Source: a bacterium HR25
GTDB taxonomy: Bacteria; Chloroflexota; Dehalococcoidia; SM23-28-2; HRbin24
Reading direction: 5' to 3'
DNA length: 44,421 nucleotides
NCBI GenBank assembly: GCA_002898615.1
Contig: BEIB01000003.1
Location: 1 to 44,421 of the forward strand
The notes beneath the pieces are model-generated. The model was given only the letters and a program-made list of their open reading frames with translations, did not search any database and was not told the DNA's origin. Position numbers and translations under genes: made by a program. Positions 7,843 through 15,372 of this stretch are shown here, piece after piece (position 1 is the stretch's first letter; every line of letters starts with the position of its first letter).

Positions 7843-8961
7843 ATGGTACTCTTGCAGCGTCACGACCTGGAGCGACCCTACAAGATCACCCTGATCCCCG
7901 GCGACGGCACCGGCCCCGAGATCACCGAGGCGACGGTGCGGGTGGTGGAGGCCACCGGCGTCCCCATCCAGTGGGAGGTGAAGGAGGCCGGCCTGGATGC
8001 CATGGAGAAGTACGGCAGCGTCCTGCCGGAGGACGTCCTGGAGTCCGTGCGCCGCAATAAGGTAGCCCTCAAGGGCCCCATCACCACGCCCCGAGGTGGC
8101 GGCTTCCGCAGCGTCAATGTGGCCCTGCGCAAGCTCCTGGACCTCTACGCCTGCCTGCGGCCGGCCAAGTGGTACAGGGGCGTCCGCAGCCGCTACGAGA
8201 ACATAGACCTGGTCATCGTGCGGGAGAACCACGAGGACCTCTACGCCGGCCTGGAGTTCGAGAAGGGGGACCCGGCCATCCGCGTCATCTCCGAGCTGTG
8301 CGAGAAGGCGGGGATGGGCTCCATACCCGAGGACGCCGGCCTCAGCCTGAAGATGATCTCGGAGCGGGGAAGCCGGCGCATCGTCAAGTTCGCCTTCGAG
8401 TACGCCCGCACCTACGGCCGGCGCAAGGTCACCGCCGTGGCCAAGGACAACATCCTCAAGTTCAGCGATGGCCTCTTCTTCGCCGTTGCCCGTGAGGTGG
8501 CCGCCGAGTACCCGGACATCCAGTACGAAGAGATGCTGGTAGACAACATGTGCATGCAGTTGGTGACGCGGCCGGAGCACTACGATGTCCTGGTCCTCCC
8601 CAACCTCTACGGCGACATCCTCTCCGACCTCTGCGCCGGGCTGGTTGGGGGGCTGGGCGTGGCCCCCGGCGCCAACCTGGGCGACGATATAGCCGTCTTC
8701 GAGCCAGTCCACGGCAGCGCCCCCCGCTATGCCGGCCAGAACAAGGTCAACCCCATGGCCATGATGTTCTCCGCCGTCATGATGCTGCGCTACATCGGCG
8801 AGCCGGTGGCGGCCGACCGCCTGGAGCAGGCCATGGCCGCCGTCATCGCCGAGGGGAAGTCCGTCACCTACGACATGAAGCCCCACCGTGACGACCCCAC
8901 CGCCGTCGGCACCTCCCAGGTGGCGGACGCCATCATCGAGAAGCTGCAACACATGGACTGA
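7843..8961 (+). CDS. Isocitrate dehydrogenase (isocitrate/isopropylmalate family, NAD-type)
   Basis: A 372-residue beta-decarboxylating dehydrogenase converting isocitrate to 2-oxoglutarate and CO2. The family signature appears in order: [11 protein letters not shown] (nucleotide-binding start), the substrate-binding SVN...[13 protein letters not shown] stretch, [12 protein letters not shown], the catalytic [12 protein letters not shown], and the metal-binding [19 protein letters not shown]. The SxN phosphorylation-loop pattern and DLYACLRP resemble the NAD-dependent IDH branch rather than LeuB, which has ELDLFANLRP. Its place between korAB (2-oxoglutarate) and malate dehydrogenase supports isocitrate as substrate. 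The ATG at 7843 is preceded by GAGGAG. Homoisocitrate or tartrate/isopropylmalate dehydrogenase remain less likely options. Confidence 0.85.
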   Translation: MVLLQRHDLERPYKITLIPGDGTGPEITEATVRVVEATGVPIQWEVKEAGLDAMEKYGSVLPEDVLESVRRNKVALKGPITTPRGGGFRSVNVALRKLLDLYACLRPAKWYRGVRSRYENIDLVIVRENHEDLYAGLEFEKGDPAIRVISELCEKAGMGSIPEDAGLSLKMISERGSRRIVKFAFEYARTYGRRKVTAVAKDNILKFSDGLFFAVAREVAAEYPDIQYEEMLVDNMCMQLVTRPEHYDVLVLPNLYGDILSDLCAGLVGGLGVAPGANLGDDIAVFEPVHGSAPRYAGQNKVNPMAMMFSAVMMLRYIGEPVAADRLEQAMAAVIAEGKSVTYDMKPHRDDPTAVGTSQVADAIIEKLQHMD

Positions 8962-8994
8962 CGCCCCCGTCAGGGCCTGGAGCAGGAGGCGAGG

Positions 8995-9921
8995 ATGCGC
9001 AGAAAGGTGACCGTAGTCGGCGCCGGGATGACTGGCGGCACCATGGCCCAGCGCCTGGCCGAGACCGGCTACGTGGACGTGGTCATGATCGACATAATCG
9101 AGGGCTTGCCCCAGGGGAAGGCCCTCGACCTGGCCGAGTCCGCCCCCGTGGTGGGCTTCGATGCCCGCGTCATCGGCACCAACGACTGGAAGGACACCGC
9201 CGGGTCGGACGTGGTCATCGTCACCTCGGGCGTCCCCCGCCGGCCGGGGATGAGCCGCGAGGACCTGGTGAACACCAACGCCGGTATCGTCCGGGAGGTC
9301 TGCCAGCGGGCGGTAGAGCAGTCCCCGGACGCCATCTTCGTCATCTTCGCCAACCCTATGGACGCCATGTGCCACGTGGCCAAGGAGGTCACCGGGCTGC
9401 CGCGCAGCCGCGTGGTAGGCCAGGGCGGGATGCTGGACAGCGCCCGCTACCGCACCTTCATCGCCTGGGAGATTGGCTGCTCCGTGGAGGACGTCCATGC
9501 CTACGTCCTGGGTGGCCACACGGAGCAGACGATGGTGCCCATAGTCAGCACGGCCATGGTGGGAGGCGTCCCCCTGACCCATCTCCTGCCGAAGGAGCGT
9601 ATAGAGGCGGTGGTGCAGCGGACGCGCAACGGCGGGGCCGAGGTGGTCTCCCTCCTCAAGACGGGCTCCGCCTTCTACGCCCCGGCCGCCGCCACCGTGG
9701 CCATGGTGGAGTCCATCCTCCTGGACAAGAAGCGGGTGCTCCCCTGCTGCGCCTACCTGGAGGGGGAATACGGCATCCAGGGGGCCTACACCGGCGTGCC
9801 GGTGCGGCTGGGCGCCGGCGGCGTGGAGAAGATATACGAGGCGCCGCTGGCGCCGGACGAGCTGGAGGGTCTGCGCCGGGCAGCCCAGGCCGTTCAGGAG
9901 CTGGTAGCCCTGGTGAAGTGA
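8995..9921 (+). CDS. mdh: Malate dehydrogenase (LDH-like, Chloroflexus type)
   Basis: A 308-residue NAD-dependent malate dehydrogenase interconverting malate and oxaloacetate. The Rossmann start VTVVGAGMTGG and Asp33 (NAD ribose) are clear. Substrate arginines are in PRRPGMSRED (81-90). Catalytic Asp148 is in GGMLDSARYR, with Arg151 beside it, and catalytic His175 is in GGH. The loop after His175 reads HTEQTMVP instead of the usual HGD(T/E)MVP, one residue longer. KTGSAFYAPAAA and GAGGVEKI are typical of the Chloroflexus-like clade. A Shine-Dalgarno AGGAGG (8984-8989) sits 5 bp before the ATG. The gene follows idh by 33 bp in the TCA operon. Confidence 0.9.
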   Translation: MRRKVTVVGAGMTGGTMAQRLAETGYVDVVMIDIIEGLPQGKALDLAESAPVVGFDARVIGTNDWKDTAGSDVVIVTSGVPRRPGMSREDLVNTNAGIVREVCQRAVEQSPDAIFVIFANPMDAMCHVAKEVTGLPRSRVVGQGGMLDSARYRTFIAWEIGCSVEDVHAYVLGGHTEQTMVPIVSTAMVGGVPLTHLLPKERIEAVVQRTRNGGAEVVSLLKTGSAFYAPAAATVAMVESILLDKKRVLPCCAYLEGEYGIQGAYTGVPVRLGAGGVEKIYEAPLAPDELEGLRRAAQAVQELVALVK

Positions 9922-9935
9922 GGCCAGGCGAGGGG

Positions 9936-10328
9936 ATGGACGCCCTGCGGGTGGTCAGGAGAGAGGAACTCCGCCCCGATCCCGGCCAGACTCCGGGGAT
10001 GGAGCGCTACACCGGCGTGGCCGCCGCCACCGTGGGCGCCAGGGGACTCTGGGTGGGCTACGTCACCATGGCCCCGGGCAGCCGGTCCGGCCCACACCAT
10101 CACGGCGATTGCGAGAGCGCCATATACATAGTCCGCGGGCGGGCCCGCTTCCGCTTCGGCCCGCGGCTGGAGGAGGCGGTGGAGGCCGGGCCGGGCGACT
10201 TCGTCTACGTGCCCCCTCGCCTCGTCCATCAGGAGATCAACCTGAGCCAGGACGAGGCCATAGAGATGGTCGTCGTTCGGGACTCGCAGGAGAATGTAGT
10301 GGTCAACGTGGAGCTGCCGGAGGCGTAG
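9936..10328 (+). CDS. Cupin-domain protein
   Basis: A 130-residue single-domain cupin, last gene of the kor-idh-mdh operon, 14 bp after mdh. Cupin motif 1 is visible as GPHHHGDCES followed by YIVRGRARFRFG. Motif 2 is PGDFVYVPPRLVHQEIN. The His pair, Glu and distal His would bind a divalent metal. I chose the ATG at 9936 because GGCGAGGGG directly precedes it and the cupin fold needs only this much; the frame is open further upstream but overlaps mdh. Cupins span isomerases, dioxygenases and sensors, so function is not assigned. A role linked to a keto or hydroxy acid is only suggested by the operon. Confidence 0.8.
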   Translation: MDALRVVRREELRPDPGQTPGMERYTGVAAATVGARGLWVGYVTMAPGSRSGPHHHGDCESAIYIVRGRARFRFGPRLEEAVEAGPGDFVYVPPRLVHQEINLSQDEAIEMVVVRDSQENVVVNVELPEA

Positions 10329-10353
10329 CTGCGCCCCGGTGGAGAGAAGCAAG

Positions 10354-10383
10354 CGGGCCGCCCGTGGTAGGGCGGCCCGTTTC
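10354..10383 (+). terminator. Strong intrinsic terminator after the cupin gene
   Basis: CGGGCCGCCC (10354-10363) and GGGCGGCCCG (10370-10379) form a perfect 10-bp stem with loop GTGGTA, followed by TTTCT. It closes the + strand operon. The convergent sdhB stops 22 bp away, so the hairpin may also serve that operon. Confidence 0.85.
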
Positions 10384-10400
10384 TGTACCCAGTGCGGGCC

Positions 10401-11210
10401 CTAGCCAGCGCGGCGCCGCTCCTGCGGCGGCGGGGCGGCCTCGGCGGTGGGCTGTGGCCGGGCCTGGCGGCCGAAGACCTTCCCCAGCACCCAGCGCACC
10501 GGGTCGAAGTAGACGTCCGCCACCCGCTCCTTGAGGGGAATGATGGCGTTGTCGGTGATGTGGATCTCCTCCGGGCAGACCTGGGTGCAGCACTTGGTGA
10601 TGTTGCAGAAGCCCACGCCGGCGATCTTGCGGATGAACTCGCGCCGGTCGGCCGTGTCCAGGGGGTGCATCTCCAGCTCCGCCAGGCGGACGAACCAGCG
10701 GGGGCCGAAGAAGAACTCCTTGTTCTCCGGGTGGTCGCGGATGACGTGACAGACGTTCTGGCAGAGGAAGCACTCGATGCACTTGCGGAACTCACGGCCC
10801 CGCTCGATGTCTTCCTGCATCATGCGGTAAATGCCGTCCGGGTCGGGCGGGCGGGGCTGGAAGGGTGGGATCATCTTGGCGATCTCGTAGTTGATGGAGA
10901 CGTCCGTCACCAGGTCCTTGATGTGAGGGAAGGTCTTGATGGGGGCCACCACCACGGGGCGCTCCACCGGGTAGAGGCTCATGCGGGTCATGCACATGAG
11001 CCGCGGGTAGCCGTTGACCTCGGCGCTACAGGAGCCACACTTGCCGGCCTTGCAGTTCCAGCGGACGGCCAGGTCCGGGGCGAGCTCCGCCTGGACCTTG
11101 AGCACCACGTCCAGGACGACGTTGCCCTCCTCCACGTCCACCTGGTAGTCCACGAACTGGCCGCCGTTGCCGCGCTCGCCGCGAAAGATGCGGATGGTTC
11201 TGAGGGCCAC
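10401..11210 (-). CDS. sdhB: Succinate dehydrogenase iron-sulfur subunit
   Basis: A 269-residue iron-sulfur subunit of complex II, passing electrons from FAD to the membrane quinone site. Three clusters are readable. The [2Fe-2S] ligands are Cys53, Cys58, Cys61 and Cys73 (CKAGKCGSC). The [4Fe-4S] ligands are Cys144, 147, 150 and 154 (CIECFLCQNVC). The third group is Cys202, Cys207/208 and Cys212 (CNITKCCTQVCPE), normally the [3Fe-4S] site. A Pro/Arg-rich C-terminal extension of about 25 residues follows. It is the last gene of sdhCAB, 3 bp after sdhA, and ends against the shared terminator. Confidence 0.93.
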   Translation of the reverse strand: MALRTIRIFRGERGNGGQFVDYQVDVEEGNVVLDVVLKVQAELAPDLAVRWNCKAGKCGSCSAEVNGYPRLMCMTRMSLYPVERPVVVAPIKTFPHIKDLVTDVSINYEIAKMIPPFQPRPPDPDGIYRMMQEDIERGREFRKCIECFLCQNVCHVIRDHPENKEFFFGPRWFVRLAELEMHPLDTADRREFIRKIAGVGFCNITKCCTQVCPEEIHITDNAIIPLKERVADVYFDPVRWVLGKVFGRQARPQPTAEAAPPPQERRRAG

Positions 11211-11213
11211 CGT

Positions 11214-13010
11214 CTACGCCTCCTGCAGTATCTTCTTGACCTCGTCCGGCAGTTCGGGCCGTGGTTCCTTCACCAGCAGCGGCTGACCGTCGCTGTCCCG
11301 GCGGACGACGATGTTGAACCGGGCCTGCTCCGGGTCCTCGTTGGGGTAGTCGTCTCGGGTGTGGGCGCCGCGGCTCTCCTTTCGCTCCAGGGCGGAGATG
11401 GTTATGGCCTCCGCCACGGTGAGAAGGTTCTTCAGGTCCATGGCCAGGTGCCAGCCCGGGTTGTAGAGCTGATTGCCGGGCACGCTGACCCGCCTGGCCC
11501 GCTCCTTCAGGTCCTGGATGCGGTGCAGCGCCTCCTTCAGCTCCTCCTCGGTGCGAATGATCCCCACCAGGTCCTGCATGGTCTGCTGCAGCTCCTTCTG
11601 GAGGGCGAAGGGGTTCTCACCGTCGGCCCGCTGGAAGGGCTCGTACATCTCGGCGGCGGCGGCCTCGATCTCGTCGCCGCTGGGGGAGACGATGGTGGCC
11701 AGGGAGCCGGCGTACTGGGCGGCGGCCAGCCCGGCCCGCCGGCCGAAGACCAGGAGGTCGGACAGGGAGTTGCCGCCCAGGCGGTTGGCGCCATGGAGGC
11801 CGGCCGCCACCTCGCCGGCGGCGTAGAGGCCGGGCACGCAGGTGGCGGCGGTGTCCGGGTCCACCTTCACGCCGCCCATGATGTAGTGCATGGTGGGGCC
11901 CACCTCCATGGGCTCCCGGGTGATGTCGACGTCGGCCAGCTTGAGGAACTGGTGGTACATGCTGGGCAGCCGACGGATGATCTCCTCACGGGGCAGGCGT
12001 GAGGCGATGTCCAGGAAGACGCCGCCGTGGGGGCTGCCGCGGCCGGCCTTGATCTCGGAGTTGATGGCGCGGGCCACCACATCGCGGGGGAGGAGCTCCG
12101 GCGGCCGACGGTTGTTCCGCTTGTCGGTGTACCAGCGGTCGGCCTCGGCGATGCTCTCCGCCGTCTCCGCCCGGAAGTAGTCCGGGATGTAGTTGAACAT
12201 GAAGCGTTCGCCCTTGTTGTTGAGGAGGATGCCGCCATCGCCCCGCACGCCCTCGGTGACCAGGACGCCGGCCACGCTGGGGGGCCAGACCATGCCCGTG
12301 GGGTGGAACTGGACGAATTCCATATCCATCAGCTCCGCCCCTGCCCAGTAGGCCAGGGACTGGCCGTCGCCCGTGTATTCCCAGGAGTTGGAGGTGACCT
12401 TGTAGCACTTCCCCACGCCGCCGGTGGCCAGGACGACGGCCTTGGCCCGCCAGACGATGAGGTCGCCGCTCTCGCGGCGGTAGCCCAGGCAACCGGCCAC
12501 GCGGCGGCCATCGCTGAGGATGCGGGTGACGGTGGTCTCCATGAAGACGTCGATGCCCAGGGAGACCGCCTTCTGCTGGAGGGTGCGGATCATCTCCAGG
12601 CCGGTGCGGTCGCCCACGTGGGCCAGACGGGAGTAGCGGTGGCCGCCGAAGGGACGCTGGAGGATGCGGCCATCCGGCGTGCGGTCGAAGAGGGCGCCCC
12701 AGCGCTCCAGCTCCAGCACTCGCTCCGGGGCCTCCTGGGCGTGGATCATGGCCATGCGCCAGTTGTTCATGAGCTTGCCGCCGCGCATGGTGTCCCGGAA
12801 GTGGACGCGCCAGTTGTCGTCCGGGTCCACGTTGGCCAGGGCGGCGGCGATGCCTCCCTCCGCCATCACCGTGTGGGCCTTTCCCAGCAGGGACTTGCAG
12901 ACGATGGCCGTCCGGGCGCCCTGCTCGGCTGCCTCTATGGCCGCCCGCAGGCCGGCGCCGCCCGCCCCTACCACCACCACGTCGTAGTCGTGCAGATCGT
13001 AGCCGGGCAA
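11214..13010 (-). CDS. sdhA: Succinate dehydrogenase flavoprotein subunit
   Basis: A 598-residue flavoprotein that oxidises succinate to fumarate. It has the dinucleotide-binding GAGGAG (15-20) and His46 in the KAHTVMAEGGI segment, where FAD is covalently bound in this family. HPTG is at 236-239, TEGVRGDGG follows, the catalytic-arginine region reads ELLPRDVVARAI, and MHYIMGGV supplies a substrate histidine. The C-terminal capping region ends DDYPNEDPEQARFN, typical of succinate dehydrogenases and fumarate reductases. Direction cannot be read from sequence. The order C-A-B with a single Cys/His-rich anchor resembles mycobacterial Sdh1. The gene lies 12 bp after sdhC and 3 bp before sdhB. Confidence 0.93.
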   Translation of the reverse strand: MPGYDLHDYDVVVVGAGGAGLRAAIEAAEQGARTAIVCKSLLGKAHTVMAEGGIAAALANVDPDDNWRVHFRDTMRGGKLMNNWRMAMIHAQEAPERVLELERWGALFDRTPDGRILQRPFGGHRYSRLAHVGDRTGLEMIRTLQQKAVSLGIDVFMETTVTRILSDGRRVAGCLGYRRESGDLIVWRAKAVVLATGGVGKCYKVTSNSWEYTGDGQSLAYWAGAELMDMEFVQFHPTGMVWPPSVAGVLVTEGVRGDGGILLNNKGERFMFNYIPDYFRAETAESIAEADRWYTDKRNNRRPPELLPRDVVARAINSEIKAGRGSPHGGVFLDIASRLPREEIIRRLPSMYHQFLKLADVDITREPMEVGPTMHYIMGGVKVDPDTAATCVPGLYAAGEVAAGLHGANRLGGNSLSDLLVFGRRAGLAAAQYAGSLATIVSPSGDEIEAAAAEMYEPFQRADGENPFALQKELQQTMQDLVGIIRTEEELKEALHRIQDLKERARRVSVPGNQLYNPGWHLAMDLKNLLTVAEAITISALERKESRGAHTRDDYPNEDPEQARFNIVVRRDSDGQPLLVKEPRPELPDEVKKILQEA

Positions 13011-13022
13011 GGCGTCACCCCC

Positions 13023-13799
13023 CTAGAAGCGGGACCACGTGTTCGGGTCCGTGATATGGCCGTTGGCTACCAGACGGATGTAGACATCGGTGAAGGTGAT
13101 GAAGATGAGGCTGGCCCAGGCCCAGAAGCGGTGGTTCTCGTTCCAGCGGGAGACCCACTGCCAGATACGCCCCCGCGTGCGGTTGGCCAGGGAGCAACTG
13201 AAGCAGTCCAGACCTCCCCCTACCAGGTGGCGGAAGGAGTGACAGGAGAAGGTGTACATCATGAGAAGGAAGGCGTTGACCACCAGGATGATGGAGCCGA
13301 GGCCGATGCCCCAGCCCTCCTCCGGGTCATGGAAGCTGCGCCCCGCTCCTATCCAGAGGAGCGGTATGAAGACCAGGGCGGCGTAGAGGAAGAAGCGGTG
13401 CAGGTTCTGCAGGACGAAGGGGAAGCGCGTCTCCCCACTGTACTTGCGGGGCAGCGCTCCCACGGCACAGGCAGGCGGACTCAGGAAGAAAGAGCGGTAG
13501 TAGGCCAGACGGTAGTAGTAGCAGGTGGCCCGGAAACCCACCGGCCCCCAGAGAATGAGGAGGGCAGGGGAGAACCACCAGACCTTGAAAGGGCCGTGCA
13601 GCTTGGGCTCGTACACGGGCGACAGATACGGGCCGATCTCGAAGGCCCAATTGTCCAGAAAGGCGCTGACCGTGAGGTAACCCAGAAAGATAGCCAGGCC
13701 AGCGGCCACCAGGGCAGGTTCCACCCACCAGCGGTCCTGTCTCAGGGTGGCCAGGAAGCCCAACCTATGCGGGGGCGAGACCGCCTGCCTGAGCGCCAT
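13023..13799 (-). CDS. sdhC: Succinate dehydrogenase membrane anchor, Cys/His-rich single-subunit type
   Basis: A 258-residue polytopic protein with about five membrane helices (near 28-48, 76-96, 131-151, 167-187, 225-245), replacing the usual two small SdhC/SdhD anchors. It is rich in conserved-looking ligands: Cys93 in ATCYYYR, Cys111 in SPPACAVG, His134, Cys186 and His187 in FSCHSFRH, His191, Cys199, Cys202 and His223. This resembles the anchor of mycobacterial Sdh1, for which a membrane-embedded Rieske-type cluster has been reported. Classical b-heme ligation cannot be excluded. The Shine-Dalgarno GGAGGTGA lies 5 bp before the ATG. It is the first gene of sdhCAB, with a promoter inside the end of the NUDIX gene. 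Confidence 0.82.
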   Translation of the reverse strand: MALRQAVSPPHRLGFLATLRQDRWWVEPALVAAGLAIFLGYLTVSAFLDNWAFEIGPYLSPVYEPKLHGPFKVWWFSPALLILWGPVGFRATCYYYRLAYYRSFFLSPPACAVGALPRKYSGETRFPFVLQNLHRFFLYAALVFIPLLWIGAGRSFHDPEEGWGIGLGSIILVVNAFLLMMYTFSCHSFRHLVGGGLDCFSCSLANRTRGRIWQWVSRWNENHRFWAWASLIFITFTDVYIRLVANGHITDPNTWSRF

Positions 13800-13823
13800 T
13801 GCTCACCTCCCACCTGGTCATAA

Positions 13824-13856
13824 GGGTGCCGGGCCGGGAGACCGTGCACCCGGCCC
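13824..13856 (-). other. Two mutually exclusive hairpins in the sdh leader
   Basis: GGGCCGGG (13831-13838) pairs with CCCGGCCC (13849-13856). Alternatively GGGTGC (13824-13829) pairs with GCACCC (13846-13851). The two share bases 13849-13851 and cannot coexist. They lie between the predicted start site (about 13864) and the sdhC Shine-Dalgarno. This could be a terminator for the upstream gene or a leader switch; no known riboswitch is recognised. Confidence 0.35.
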
Positions 13857-13870
13857 CGGGGAGCATCCCA

Positions 13871-13899
13871 ATTCTATCAATCAGTCCCCCTACGTTCAA
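13871..13899 (-). promoter_or_regulatory. Promoter of the sdhCAB operon
   Basis: On the minus strand TTGAAC (13894-13899) is followed after 17 bp by TAGAAT (13871-13876), preceded by TGA to make an extended -10. It overlaps the last codons of the NUDIX gene. The predicted start near 13864 gives a leader of about 65 nt. Confidence 0.6.
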
Positions 13900-14452
13900 C
13901 GATGAGCCCCGTCTCGCGGGCGGCCAGCAGCAGGCCGATGACGCTCTTGGCGTCCTGGACGTCCCCTCGCTCCACCAGCGCCAGCGCCTGGCGAAGGGGC
14001 AGCCGCACCACCTGGATCCGCTCGTCGGCGGCGTTCTGGGGGTGGCCCTGGGAGAGCCCCTGGGCCAGGAAGAGGTGGACGCGCTCGTCGGTGAAGCCAG
14101 GGGAGACGTAGAAGCTGACCAGGTGGCGCAGGCGCGCCGCCCGCAGTCCCGTCTCCTCCTCCAGCTCGCGCCGCGCTGCCTCCAGCAGGGGCTCGCCGGG
14201 ATGGACGAGGCCGGCGGGGACCTCCAGCAGCGCCTGCCCCACCGCCAGGCGGTACTGACGGACGAGGGTGACGGTGCCGTCATCGTCCAGGGGGACGGTG
14301 GCCGCCACCTCGGCGTGCTCCACTATCTCGCGGGTGGCCTCGCCGCCTCCCGGCAGCTCGACGGTGTCGACGCGCAGGTTCAGGATGCGGCCCTCGTAGA
14401 GGCGGCGGCTGGAGAGGACGCGTTCGGGACGGGTGGCGTCAGGGTCGGTCAC
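13877..14452 (-). CDS. NUDIX hydrolase, ADP-ribose pyrophosphatase-like
   Basis: A 191-residue NUDIX hydrolase. The complete Nudix box lies at residues 81-103 (G-x5-E-x7-REL-x-EETG-L; GLVHPGE ... RRELEEETGL). The upstream EVPAGLV motif is characteristic of ADP-ribose/nucleotide-sugar pyrophosphatases. These cleave ADP-ribose to AMP and ribose-5-phosphate, clearing NAD breakdown products. I chose GTG at 14452 because AGGAGG stands 6 bp before it; an earlier in-frame ATG would add 47 unrelated residues. It overlaps the end of nadK by 14 bp, so the two NAD-related genes are coupled. The exact substrate is inferred. Confidence 0.85.
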   Translation of the reverse strand: MTDPDATRPERVLSSRRLYEGRILNLRVDTVELPGGGEATREIVEHAEVAATVPLDDDGTVTLVRQYRLAVGQALLEVPAGLVHPGEPLLEAARRELEEETGLRAARLRHLVSFYVSPGFTDERVHLFLAQGLSQGHPQNAADERIQVVRLPLRQALALVERGDVQDAKSVIGLLLAARETGLIVERRGTD

Positions 14453-15341
14453 AGGGTTCCTCCTGGGCCCTAGGTTCCGGCGCCGGGGAGAGGAAGCGGT
14501 CCGGCTCGTTCTGGGAGGGGTGCCAGCCCAGGCGACTGGCCAGGAAGAGGAAGTCCCGCTGGGGCGGGGAGAGGCGCAGAAGGCAGGCGACATGGTGGCT
14601 CCGCCTCACCGTCACCGTGTTCCCCGGCGGCAGGGGGACGTCTTCCTGGCCGTCCACGCTGAGGAAGGCCTGGTTCTCCCCCCGCACGGTGAGGGAGAGG
14701 ACGGAATCGGGGTGAAGGACGAGGGAGCGGCCGCTGGCCAGGTGGGGGGAGACCGGCGTCAGGACGATCTCCCGTGCCTCCGGGTGGAGGATGGGGCCGC
14801 CGGCGGAGAGGGAGTAAGCGGTGCTGCCGGTGGCGGTGGCCACCACCACGGCGTCGGCGCGGTAGAGGGCTACGGGTTCGCCGTCCAGGGCCACTTGCAC
14901 GTAGACGGGGCGGCCCAGGCGGGCCCGCCCCACCACCACGTCGTTCAGGCCGTGGTAGAGGGCGCCATCGGGGGCCAGCGCCTCCAGCAGGGCCCGCTCC
15001 TCCATCCGGCCCTCCCCGTCCAGCAGGCGGTCCAGGTGCCCCATGGCCTCCTCAGGCGGTATCTCGGCCAGGAAGCCAACGCGGCCCATGTTGATGCCCA
15101 CGATGGGGACGCGGTGGGGCACCACGGAGCGGGCAGCCCAGAGGAGGGTGCCGTCGCCGCCCACGCAGACCAGCAGATCTGTCCCGGGGATGAGCTGGCT
15201 GGCCCGAGCGTCCCAGGCCGTCGTCAGCCAGACCTCGGGCACCCGCCGGCGGAGGGACTGCTCCAGCTCCTGGCCCAGGGCCCGGGCGGCCTCCCAGCGG
15301 GGGTGGACGAAGATGCCGATCTTCCGCGCTCTGGCGCCCAT
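14439..15341 (-). CDS. nadK: NAD kinase
   Basis: A 300-residue ATP-NAD kinase making NADP from NAD. The hallmark GGDGT is at residues 61-65, followed by NMGRVGFLAEI, the conserved NDVVV segment, and the NAD-binding ATATGSTAYSLSAGGPI. A C-terminal tail of about 40 residues (Pro/Glu/Arg-rich) goes beyond the usual fold. The gene follows tlyA by 31 bp, an order common in many bacteria, where nadK sits beside tlyA and recN. Its 3' end overlaps the NUDIX gene. A TAGAAT (15361-15366, minus strand) inside the tlyA/nadK junction could provide an internal promoter. Confidence 0.93.
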   Translation of the reverse strand: MGARARKIGIFVHPRWEAARALGQELEQSLRRRVPEVWLTTAWDARASQLIPGTDLLVCVGGDGTLLWAARSVVPHRVPIVGINMGRVGFLAEIPPEEAMGHLDRLLDGEGRMEERALLEALAPDGALYHGLNDVVVGRARLGRPVYVQVALDGEPVALYRADAVVVATATGSTAYSLSAGGPILHPEAREIVLTPVSPHLASGRSLVLHPDSVLSLTVRGENQAFLSVDGQEDVPLPPGNTVTVRRSHHVACLLRLSPPQRDFLFLASRLGWHPSQNEPDRFLSPAPEPRAQEEPCDRP

Positions 15342-15360
15342 CTTCGGGCCTTCAGCCGAT

Positions 15361-15366
15361 ATTCTA
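15361..15366 (-). promoter_or_regulatory. Possible internal -10 before nadK
   Basis: TAGAAT on the minus strand, between the tlyA stop and the nadK ATG and about 20 bp upstream of that ATG. No convincing -35. It could let nadK and the NUDIX gene be expressed apart from tlyA. Confidence 0.3.
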
Positions 15367-15372
15367 GACCTT

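Noticed and set aside
10392..12002. A 536-codon plus-strand frame opposite sdhA/sdhB
   Set aside because: Antisense shadow of two genes with complete cofactor motifs; Leu/His/Asp-rich with no domain.
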